DNA of 5,099 nt, taken from positions 1 to 5,099 of the forward strand of contig CAMPIP010000175.1 of assembly GCA_946886425.1 (NCBI GenBank), in the 5' to 3' direction. This document shows, piece after piece, positions 1 through 5,099 of this stretch. Under the pieces are notes generated by a model. That model did not search any database and was not told the DNA's origin. It saw only the letters and a list, made by a program, of their open reading frames with translations. Position 1 is the stretch's first letter. Each line of letters opens with the position of its first letter. The DNA is from an uncultured Actinomycetes bacterium (GTDB lineage Bacteria > Actinomycetota > Thermoleophilia > Solirubrobacterales > 70-9). The translations under genes were made by a program, and so were the position numbers.

Positions 1-1
1 C

Positions 2-712
2 ACCCGCTTCGCGCAGCCGGCGATCTACTGCGCCAGCCTCGCCTGCTGGGAGGCGGGCGGGCGGCCGCTCGGGGCGATGGTGGCCGGGCACTCGCTGGGC
101 GAGCTGGCGGCGCTGGTCGCCGGCGGCGCCCTCGACGCCGAGGACGGCCTGCGGCTGGCGGTGGTGCGCGGTCGGCTGATGGAGGAAGCGGCCCGCGAGC
201 GGCCCGGCGGAATGCTGGCGGCGCTCGGCGAGGGCGACTGCGACGTGCCGCGGCTCGCCGCCGAACTGGAGCTGACGATCGCCAACGTCAACGCCCCCGG
301 GCAGCTGGTTCTCTCGGGTCCCGAGGACGCCCTTAAAGAGGCGCGGCGACGGTTGCGCGGCGCCGGCCTGAAGGCGATCCGGTTGCCGGTTGCCGGCGCC
401 TTCCACTCGCCGGCGATGAGCGACGCCGCCGATCGCTTCCGTGGCGAACTGGAGGCGGTCCACTTCCAGTCGCCACGGGTGCCGGTCTTCTCGTCGGTCG
501 CGGCGGCGCCTTTCGAGGACCCGCGCGATGGCCTGGCCGCGGCGCTGACCCGGCCGGTGCGCTGGCGGCTCACCCTCGCCCGGATGCACGAAGCCGGCGC
601 CGAGCGCTTCCTCGAGGCCGGCCCCGGCGACGTTCTCACCGGGCTCGTTCGCCGCAGCCTCACCGGCGCCAAGGCCGAAACCCTGGCGCCCCGGGAGACC
701 GCCCATGTTTGA
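2..712 (+). CDS. fabD: Malonyl-CoA:ACP transacylase FabD, 5'-truncated
   Basis: FabD moves the malonyl group from malonyl-CoA to the phosphopantetheine arm of acyl carrier protein, supplying extender units for cytosolic FAS-II. The frame is open from the left edge, so the start is missing; 236 residues are visible. Visible codons 6-9 (QPAI) match the family segment before the active site. The nucleophile motif GHSLGE is at visible residues 29-34, with Ser codon 92-94. An Arg in VVRGRLMEEAA matches the substrate-carboxylate-binding Arg of E. coli FabD. The second catalytic residue is the His of GAFHS (codon 404-406). In E. coli the Ser is residue 92, so about 60 N-terminal residues, including the usual GQGSQ motif, lie outside the window. 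The ATG at 77 is internal and is not the start. The 3' end overlaps fabH by 8 nt (705-712). Family assignment is secure. Confidence 0.95.
   Translation, partial: TRFAQPAIYCASLACWEAGGRPLGAMVAGHSLGELAALVAGGALDAEDGLRLAVVRGRLMEEAARERPGGMLAALGEGDCDVPRLAAELELTIANVNAPGQLVLSGPEDALKEARRRLRGAGLKAIRLPVAGAFHSPAMSDAADRFRGELEAVHFQSPRVPVFSSVAAAPFEDPRDGLAAALTRPVRWRLTLARMHEAGAERFLEAGPGDVLTGLVRRSLTGAKAETLAPRETAHV
693..697 (+). promoter_or_regulatory. Ribosome binding site for fabH
   Basis: GGGAG lies inside the end of fabD, 7 nt before the ATG at 705. It supports that start, and no other ATG or GTG occurs in frame before the conserved FabH core. Confidence 0.6.
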
Positions 713-1706
713 ACCCGCACTTCGCCCGGCTCCCTCCCCCCGCCCGCCGGCCGGGCGGCTCGGTACGGCGATCGCCGGTCTCGGCGTCGCCGTACCGGAA
801 GCCGTAGTGACAAACGCCCCGATCGCCGCCCGCCTCGGCGTCGAGGAGGACTGGATCGTGCAGCGCACCGGTGTTCGCGAGCGCCGCGTCGCCGCCGCCG
901 GCGAGCGCCTCAGCGACTACGCGGCGCTGGCCGGGGAGCGGGCGCTCGCCGCCGCCTCCGCGGAAGCGCGCGACCTCGACCTGGTCCTCGTCGCCACCTT
1001 CAGCAACGAGGAGCTGACCCCGGCCGCCTCGCCGCGGGTCGCGGCGGCGCTCGGCGCCAACCGCGCGGCGGCGATCGACGTCAACGCCGCCTGCACCGGC
1101 TTCGTCGCGGCGCTGGCGATGGCCGCCGGGCAGATCGAGTCGGGGCGCGCGGCCAGCGCCCTGGTCGTCGGGGCGGACCTGATGACCCGCCTCACCGACC
1201 CCGACGACCGCTCGACCGCTGCCCTGTTCGGAGACGGCGCCGGCGCGGTGCTGCTGCGCGGCTCCGGGGCGGGCCGGATCGGCCCGGTCGTGCAGGGCGC
1301 CGACGGCGGCAACGCCGACCTCGTTCGCGCCTCTCGGGCCGAGGGGCTGATGCGGATGGAGGGGCATGAGACCTTCCGCCACGCGGTGGCGCGGCTCTGC
1401 GAGGTCTCGGTCGCCGCCACCGAGGCCGCCGGCCGCCGCCTCGACGACCTCGACCTCTTCGTCTACCACCAGGCCAACGCCCGCATCCTCCGCGCCGTTG
1501 GCGAGCGCCTGGGGCTGCCCGCCGAGCGCGTCGTCGACTGCATCGGCCGCTATGGCAACACCTCGGCGGCGACGATCCCGCTGGCGCTCGACGCCGCCCG
1601 CTCCGAGGGCCGCCTCAGCGACGGCGACCGGGTCCTGCTCGGCGCATTCGGCGCCGGCCTCACCTGGGGCGCGACCGTGGTCGAGTGGGGTGAGGGCGGT
1701 GGGTGA
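705..1706 (+). CDS. fabH: 3-oxoacyl-ACP synthase III (KAS III) FabH
   Basis: FabH starts each fatty-acid chain by decarboxylative condensation of an acyl-CoA primer with malonyl-ACP. The 333-residue protein has the full KAS III triad: Cys130 in NAACTGF, His255 in YHQANARI and Asn285 in GRYGNTSAATIP. It ends with the typical FGAGLTWGATVVEW segment. The core begins near residue 20 (TAIAGLGVAVPEAVVTN), so there is a Pro/Arg-rich N-terminal extension of about 18 residues; most FabH proteins have about 310-330 residues. The ATG at 705 is the only reasonable start because no other start codon precedes the core, and GGGAG sits 7 nt upstream. It overlaps fabD by 8 nt (ATGTTTGA) and fabG by 8 nt (GTGGGTGA), indicating translational coupling. 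Whether it prefers acetyl-CoA or branched primers cannot be read from the sequence. Confidence 0.96.
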   Translation: MFEPALRPAPSPRPPAGRLGTAIAGLGVAVPEAVVTNAPIAARLGVEEDWIVQRTGVRERRVAAAGERLSDYAALAGERALAAASAEARDLDLVLVATFSNEELTPAASPRVAAALGANRAAAIDVNAACTGFVAALAMAAGQIESGRAASALVVGADLMTRLTDPDDRSTAALFGDGAGAVLLRGSGAGRIGPVVQGADGGNADLVRASRAEGLMRMEGHETFRHAVARLCEVSVAATEAAGRRLDDLDLFVYHQANARILRAVGERLGLPAERVVDCIGRYGNTSAATIPLALDAARSEGRLSDGDRVLLGAFGAGLTWGATVVEWGEGGG

Positions 1707-2433
1707 CATCGTGTCCCAGGGCTCGGCGCTGGTGACCGGCGCCTCGCGCGGGATCGGCGCGGCGACGGCGCTGGCGCTGGCGGCTGACGGGTGGCCGGTG
1801 CGCATCAACTACCGCGAGGACGAGGTCGGGGCGCGCGAAGTGGTCGCCCGGATCGAGGACGCCGGCGGCAGCGCCGAGGCGCGGCGCGGCGACGTCGCCG
1901 ACTCGGCGGCGGTCGAGGAGATGCTGGCCGCCGACGAGCGGGGGCCGGTCCTGGTCCTCGTCAACAACGCCGGGTTGCGCCGCGACGGGCTGACCCCGCA
2001 GCTCGGCGACGAGGAATGGGCGCGGGTGCTCGACGTCAACCTCAGCGGCGTCTTCCGCACCACCCGGGCGGCGCTGCCGCCGATGCTGCGGGCCCGCTTC
2101 GGTCGCATCGTCAACGTCGCCTCGGTGGTCGGGATGCGCGCCAACGCCGGCCAGTCCAACTACGCGGCGGCGAAGGCGGGGACGATCGGGATGACCAAGA
2201 CCGTCGCCGCCGAGGTGGCACGGCGCGGGGTCACCGTCAACGCCGTCGCCCCCGGCTTCGTGGAGACGAAGCTGACCGAGGGCGTGATCGACGAGCGCGT
2301 CACCGCGGCGATCCCGGCTCGGCGCCCCGGCCGGCCGGAGGAGGTCGCCGCCTGCATCCGCTTCCTGGCCTCACCCGAGGCCTCCTACGTGACCGGAACC
2401 ACCCTGACCGTCGACGGCGGCCTCAGCGCCTGA
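1699..2433 (+). CDS. fabG: 3-oxoacyl-ACP reductase FabG (SDR family)
   Basis: FabG performs the first reduction of each elongation cycle, 3-ketoacyl-ACP to (R)-3-hydroxyacyl-ACP, normally with NADPH. From GTG 1699 the protein has 244 residues, the same length as E. coli FabG. It is a classical short-chain dehydrogenase. The Rossmann motif TGASRGIG is at residues 13-20 (its Arg is common in NADPH-using FabG), NNAG is at 89-92, and the catalytic tetrad is Asn114, Ser142, Tyr155 and Lys159 (NYAAAKAG). It ends with the usual TVDGGLSA. The frame is open far upstream inside fabH, but that part is low-complexity shadow sequence. GTG 1699 is preferred because it gives family length and an 8-nt overlap in the same phase as fabD/fabH; GTG 1690 and GTG 1711 remain possible. 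The SDR family is broad, but position between fabH and acpP makes FabG by far the best call. Confidence 0.94.
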   Translation: MGDIVSQGSALVTGASRGIGAATALALAADGWPVRINYREDEVGAREVVARIEDAGGSAEARRGDVADSAAVEEMLAADERGPVLVLVNNAGLRRDGLTPQLGDEEWARVLDVNLSGVFRTTRAALPPMLRARFGRIVNVASVVGMRANAGQSNYAAAKAGTIGMTKTVAAEVARRGVTVNAVAPGFVETKLTEGVIDERVTAAIPARRPGRPEEVAACIRFLASPEASYVTGTTLTVDGGLSA

Positions 2434-2439
2434 GACAAG

Positions 2440-2446
2440 AGAGGAG
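2440..2446 (+). promoter_or_regulatory. Strong ribosome binding site for acpP
   Basis: AGAGGAG lies in the 19-nt gap after fabG, 6 nt before the acpP ATG at 2453. It is the best Shine-Dalgarno match in the window. This fits the high amount of ACP needed relative to the enzymes and allows acpP to be translated independently of fabG. Confidence 0.75.
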
Positions 2447-2452
2447 CACGAG

Positions 2453-2701
2453 ATGGCAACCGCAGTGACTTCGGAGCAGGTCGAGAAGACGATCTACGAC
2501 GGCCTCGTCGAGCTCGGCACCGAGCGCGCCGGGTTGAGCCGCGAGGCGACACTGGAGAGCCTCGACGTCGACTCGCTCGACCTCGTCGAGCTGGCCCAGA
2601 TCGTCGAGGAAGAGTTCGGCGTCGAGCTGCGCGGCGACGACGTCAAGGAGGTCAAGTCGGTCGGCGACGTGATCGACCTGGTGGTTGCGAAAGCCGGATG
2701 A
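2453..2701 (+). CDS. acpP: Acyl carrier protein
   Basis: ACP carries growing acyl chains on a 4'-phosphopantetheine arm and delivers them to each FAS-II enzyme. The 82-residue acidic protein has the canonical attachment motif DSLD with Ser41 (codon 2573-2575). The following helix, [16 protein letters not shown], is the recognition helix that contacts partner enzymes. Length and charge are typical (E. coli ACP has 78 residues). The ATG at 2453 has a strong Shine-Dalgarno sequence. The stop overlaps the fabF start as ATGA (2698-2701), so fabF translation is probably coupled to acpP. The setting between fabG and fabF points to the housekeeping fatty-acid ACP rather than a polyketide or peptide carrier. 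Confidence 0.97.
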   Translation: MATAVTSEQVEKTIYDGLVELGTERAGLSREATLESLDVDSLDLVELAQIVEEEFGVELRGDDVKEVKSVGDVIDLVVAKAG

Positions 2702-3894
2702 GGCGCCGGGTCGTCATCACGGGCGTCGGCGCGGTGACCCCGCTGGGGGTCGGCGCGGCGCCGCTGATCGAGCGCTGGAGCGCCGGCGAGTGCGGGATCG
2801 AGGACGGCGCCGGGCGCTGCCACGAGTTCGACCCGCTCGATTTCCTCTCCCGCAAGGAGGCACGGCGCTCGGATCGCTTCGTGCAGCTGGCGATCGCCGC
2901 CGCCGAGGAGGCTGTCGCGCAGGCCGGGTGGGCCGACGGGCTGCCCTACGAGCCGAGCCGCGTCGGCTGCATCGTCGGCACCGGGATCGGCGGCCTCGGT
3001 TCGCTCGAGGAGCAGCAGCGCAAGCTGATCGAGGAGGGTCCGAAAGCGGTCTCGCCGCTGGCGGTGCCGCTGATGATGGGCAACGCCGGCGCCGCCGCGG
3101 TGGCGATGCGACACGGCCTGCACGGCCAGGCCTACGGGGTCGTCTCGGCTTGCGCGGCCGGCGCCCACGCGCTCGGCGACGCCGCCCGGACGATCCGCTG
3201 CGGCGACGCCGATGCCGTCGTGTCCGGCGGCGCCGAGGCGGCGATCACCGGTCTCGCCGAGGCCGGCTTCGCGGCGATGGGGGCGACCTCGCCGACCGGG
3301 ATCTCGCGACCCTTCGACGCCCGCCGCGACGGCTTCGTGATCGGCGAGGGCGCCGGTATCCTCGTCCTCGAGGACGCCGACGCGGCCCGCAGCCGCGGCG
3401 CCCGGGTGCTCGGCGAGGTGCTCGGCTACGGGGCCAGCTGCGACGCCTTCCACCTGACCGCGCCGCAGCCGGACGGCAGCGACGCGGCCCGGGCGATCGA
3501 GCTGGCGCTGGCCGACGCCCACCTCGACCCGGTCGAGGTCGACTACGTCAACGCCCACGGCACCTCGACGCCGCTCAACGACCGCAGCGAGACCGCGGCC
3601 CTGAAGCTGGCCCTCAACGGCCGCACCGCCGAACTGCCGGTCAGCTCGACCAAGTCGGCGATCGGCCACCTGCTCGGCGCCGCCGGCGCGGTCGAGGCGA
3701 TCGCCACCGTGGAAGCGCTGCGTCGCGACCTGGCGCCGCCGACGGTCGGTTGGGAGGAGCGCGAGGAGGGCCTCGACCTCGACTACGTACCGGGCGCGGC
3801 GCGCTCAATCGACCGCAACGGCCGGCCCCTCGTCGGCATCTCCAACTCCTTCGGGTTCGGCGGCCACAACGCCGTGCTCTGTCTGGCGGCTTGA
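2698..3894 (+). CDS. fabF: 3-oxoacyl-ACP synthase II (KAS II) FabF
   Basis: FabF elongates acyl-ACP by two carbons through decarboxylative condensation with malonyl-ACP. The 398-residue protein has a complete thiolase-fold KAS I/II active site: nucleophile Cys152 in SACAAGAH, His287 in [11 protein letters not shown], Lys319 and His324 in [15 protein letters not shown]. The C-terminal gating loop is NSFGFGGHN. The N-terminus [15 protein letters not shown] is the usual start of FabF, so ATG 2698 is well supported. There is no good Shine-Dalgarno sequence, which fits translational coupling through the ATGA overlap with acpP. The stop overlaps the next start as TGATG. KAS I (FabB/KasA-like) cannot be excluded from motifs alone, but the gene order and the single KAS I/II copy in this operon favour FabF. 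It is slightly shorter than E. coli FabF (about 413 residues), with no missing motif. Confidence 0.95.
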   Translation: MRRRVVITGVGAVTPLGVGAAPLIERWSAGECGIEDGAGRCHEFDPLDFLSRKEARRSDRFVQLAIAAAEEAVAQAGWADGLPYEPSRVGCIVGTGIGGLGSLEEQQRKLIEEGPKAVSPLAVPLMMGNAGAAAVAMRHGLHGQAYGVVSACAAGAHALGDAARTIRCGDADAVVSGGAEAAITGLAEAGFAAMGATSPTGISRPFDARRDGFVIGEGAGILVLEDADAARSRGARVLGEVLGYGASCDAFHLTAPQPDGSDAARAIELALADAHLDPVEVDYVNAHGTSTPLNDRSETAALKLALNGRTAELPVSSTKSAIGHLLGAAGAVEAIATVEALRRDLAPPTVGWEEREEGLDLDYVPGAARSIDRNGRPLVGISNSFGFGGHNAVLCLAA

Positions 3895-5099
3895 TGAGCG
3901 CTACCGCCACAGCCCCCGCCGTCGCCCCGCCCGAGGGGCCGCTGGCGCAGCTCGAAGCGCTCTGCGACCCCGGCAGCTTCCGGGCCCTGCGCAGCGGTGC
4001 CGTCTCGACCCGGCTCGGCGAGCGGGCCGCGCCCGGGGACGGGGTGCTGGCCGGGGCCGGCGAGGTCGGCGGCCGGCCGGTCTTCTGCTACTCCCAGGAC
4101 CCGGCCTACCTGGGCGGCTCGCTCGGCGAGGTCCACGCGGAGACGATCGTGCGGCTGCTGGGGATGGCCGGCGACGCCGGCGCCCCGGTGGTCGGCTTCG
4201 TCCGCTCCGGCGGCGCGCGGCTGCAGGAGGGCCACTCGGCCCTGGCCGGCTACGGCCGGATCTTCCGGGCCAGCGTCGAGCTCTCGCGGCGGGTGCCGCA
4301 GATCTCGGTCCTCAGCGGCGTCTCGGCCGGCGGCGGCGCCTACTCGCCGGCCCTGACCGACTTCGTGGTGATGACCGAGGAGGCGCGGATGTTCCTCACC
4401 GGTCCCCAGATCGTCCGCGAGGCGCTCGGCGAGGAGGTCAGCATGGAGGACCTCGGCGGGCCGCGCCTGCACTCGCGCAACGGCGTCTGCCAGGTCGCCG
4501 TGGGTGATGAGGCGGAGGCAGTCGCCGCTACGCGGCGACTGCTGGGGTTGCTGCCGAGCGCGATCGGGGAGCAGGCGCGTGGTGTGATGAGTTCTGCCCG
4601 GCTAGCGGGCAGAACTCATCACAGCCCGAGCGACCCTGGCGCCGCGGTCCCGGCCGAGCCGCGCAAGGTCTACGACGTGCGTGATGTGGCCGCGGCGGTT
4701 TGCGACGCCGAGAGCGTCTTCGAGCTGTCGCCGCGTTGGGCGCCGAACATGGTCACTTCGTTGGCCGCTATCGAGGGGCGGACGGTCGGGGTGGTCGCCA
4801 ACCAGCCGCGCTCGTTGGGGGGCGTCATCGACGCCGCCGGGGCGGAGAAGGCGGCGCTGTTCGTGGCGATGTGCGATCGCTTCCGGGTGCCGCTGGTGGT
4901 TCTCGTCGACACGCCCGGGTTCATGCCCGGGCGCCGCCAGGAGGAGGCGGGGGTGATCCGCCACGGCGCCTCGCTGCTGCGCGCCTTCGCGGCGGCGACG
5001 GTGCCGAAGCTGACCGTGGTCCTGCGCAAGGCCTACGGCGGCGCCGCGATCACGATGAACTCGCGGGATCTCGGCGCCGCCGTAGGCCTTGCGCAGGAC
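3894..5099 (+). CDS. Acyl-CoA carboxylase carboxyltransferase (beta) subunit, 3'-truncated
   Basis: This is a biotin-dependent carboxyltransferase of the PccB/AccD5-type Carboxyl_trans family. It moves CO2 from biotin carrier protein to an acyl-CoA; beside fab genes the likely product is malonyl-CoA. It has 402 codons and no stop before the edge. The N domain shows [27 protein letters not shown] (Gly106-Gly113), the [14 protein letters not shown] oxyanion segment (Gly146-148) and FLTGPQIV. The C domain shows [18 protein letters not shown] (339-346) and [11 protein letters not shown] (378-388). Ile386 aligns with the position where Streptomyces PccB has Asp422 and acetyl-accepting AccB has Ile, suggesting acetyl-CoA use. 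The N-terminus is shorter than in most relatives, which carry about 40 more residues before DPGSF. ATG 3894 overlaps the fabF stop by 1 nt. Residues 231-243 come from a palindrome in the interdomain linker. The residues after about 395 are probably assembly artefact. No biotin carboxylase or BCCP gene is in view. Confidence 0.92.
   Translation, partial: MSATATAPAVAPPEGPLAQLEALCDPGSFRALRSGAVSTRLGERAAPGDGVLAGAGEVGGRPVFCYSQDPAYLGGSLGEVHAETIVRLLGMAGDAGAPVVGFVRSGGARLQEGHSALAGYGRIFRASVELSRRVPQISVLSGVSAGGGAYSPALTDFVVMTEEARMFLTGPQIVREALGEEVSMEDLGGPRLHSRNGVCQVAVGDEAEAVAATRRLLGLLPSAIGEQARGVMSSARLAGRTHHSPSDPGAAVPAEPRKVYDVRDVAAAVCDAESVFELSPRWAPNMVTSLAAIEGRTVGVVANQPRSLGGVIDAAGAEKAALFVAMCDRFRVPLVVLVDTPGFMPGRRQEEAGVIRHGASLLRAFAAATVPKLTVVLRKAYGGAAITMNSRDLGAAVGLAQD
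4518..4542. repeat. 11-bp inverted repeat (hairpin) inside coding sequence
   Basis: Perfect arms GCAGTCGCCGC (4518-4528) and GCGGCGACTGC (4532-4542) surround a 3-nt TAC loop. The encoded residues ([10 protein letters not shown]) fit the carboxyltransferase family, so this is not an obvious insertion. In DNA this GC-rich such a hairpin could arise by chance, but it lies only 40 nt before a much stronger one. Confidence 0.5.
4583..4623. repeat. Perfect 18-bp-stem palindrome in the carboxyltransferase linker
   Basis: The left arm is TGTGATGAGTTCTGCCCG (4583-4600), the loop is GCTAG (4601-4605), and the right arm (4606-4623) is the exact reverse complement of the left. It lies wholly inside the carboxyltransferase gene and is read in frame as [13 protein letters not shown]. 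It uses AGT, TCT, CTA, AGA, ACT and CAT, codons rare elsewhere here. Its arms are visibly less GC-rich than the surroundings. It falls in the variable linker between the N and C domains, where relatives have no fixed sequence. It resembles a small inserted palindromic element. It is not a normal intrinsic terminator: no T-run follows and the gene continues. Confidence 0.85.
5019..5099. other. 28-bp terminal inverted repeat, probable fold-back chimera at contig end
   Basis: Bases 5072-5099 are the exact reverse complement of 5019-5046, with a 25-nt spacer. The left arm encodes the conserved oxyanion segment VLRKAYGGA. The right arm replaces the sequence expected after NSRDLGA, where relatives usually continue with Asp. 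The 8-nt palindrome CGGCGCCG occurs at both 5039-5046 and 5072-5079, giving the self-complementary microhomology expected for strand switching during amplification or misassembly. The sequence after about 5079 should be treated as unreliable. Only about 20 bases are affected. Confidence 0.8.

Noticed and set aside
1366..1698. Upstream extension of fabG inside fabH
   Set aside because: The frame is open because of high GC, but the translation is Ser/Ala/Arg/Pro-rich filler. FabG reaches normal length from 1699.
660..1808. Long minus-strand open frame opposite fabH
   Set aside because: It is a GC-rich antisense shadow with low-complexity Ala/Gly/Arg translation and no recognisable motif, opposite a complete FabH with all catalytic residues.
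1791..2468. Second plus-strand open frame inside fabG
   Set aside because: It is an out-of-frame shadow, almost all Arg/Gly/Ala, overlapping a well-supported reductase.
2494..3669. Minus-strand open frame opposite acpP and fabF
   Set aside because: The translation is repetitive Arg/Ala/Gly/Asp sequence without domain motifs. Both plus-strand genes are complete and conserved.
3997..4356. Plus-strand open frame inside the carboxyltransferase
   Set aside because: It is Arg/Ala/Ser/Pro-rich and out of frame with the conserved SGGARLQEG and [12 protein letters not shown] segments, so it is a shadow.
4583..4623. Rho-independent terminator
   Set aside because: There is no T-run after the stem, the gene continues in frame with conserved C-domain motifs, and it is not at a gene end.
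4583..4623. Fold-back chimera like the one at the right end
   Set aside because: Both flanks belong to the same gene in the same frame and order, and the loop is only 5 nt. A chimera would reverse the downstream sequence.
4602..5029. Minus-strand open frames opposite the carboxyltransferase C domain
   Set aside because: They are shadows. One ends in VMSSAR only because the palindrome reads alike on both strands.
1..5099. CRISPR array, tRNA or rRNA gene, phage or defence genes, toxin-antitoxin pair
   Set aside because: No spaced direct repeats, no RNA gene signatures, and the whole window is occupied by fatty-acid synthesis genes.

Overview
The window is a tightly packed, single-strand (+) type II fatty-acid synthesis (FAS-II) operon from a very GC-rich bacterium, by eye about 70% G+C with nearly every third codon position G or C. 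The organism is most likely an actinobacterium. The order fabD-fabH-fabG-acpP-fabF followed by a PccB/AccD-type carboxyltransferase is not the usual Streptomyces order (fabD-fabH-acpP-fabF) or the mycobacterial one (fabD-acpM-kasA-kasB-accD6). A deep-branching group such as Thermoleophilia is possible, but that placement is inference. The length and the damaged right end suggest a whole short contig from a metagenome or single-cell assembly.

Layout: the 3' part of fabD (2-712, cut by the left edge), fabH (705-1706), fabG (1699-2433), acpP (2453-2701), fabF (2698-3894), then an acyl-CoA carboxylase carboxyltransferase gene (3894-5099, running off the right edge). Genes overlap by 8, 8, 4 and 1 nt. 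The only gap is 19 nt before acpP, and it carries the clearest Shine-Dalgarno sequence in the window. No stretch lacks a gene, and no internal promoter or terminator is visible.

The products form one pathway. The carboxyltransferase would make malonyl-CoA, FabD moves malonyl onto ACP, FabH starts chains by condensing an acyl-CoA with malonyl-ACP, FabF elongates them, and FabG reduces the 3-ketoacyl-ACP. Dehydratase and enoyl reductase genes are not in the window. All catalytic residues I looked for are present, so these are ordinary, apparently functional enzymes.

The unusual material is in the last gene. A perfect 18-bp-stem hairpin (4583-4623) lies in frame in the linker between the two carboxyltransferase domains. 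It uses atypical, AT-richer codons and looks like a small palindromic element inserted into a coding sequence. A smaller 11-bp hairpin lies just upstream (4518-4542). The final 28 bases (5072-5099) are the exact reverse complement of 5019-5046. This looks like a fold-back chimera at the contig end, so the last residues of that protein should not be trusted. I found no evidence of a new multi-gene system.
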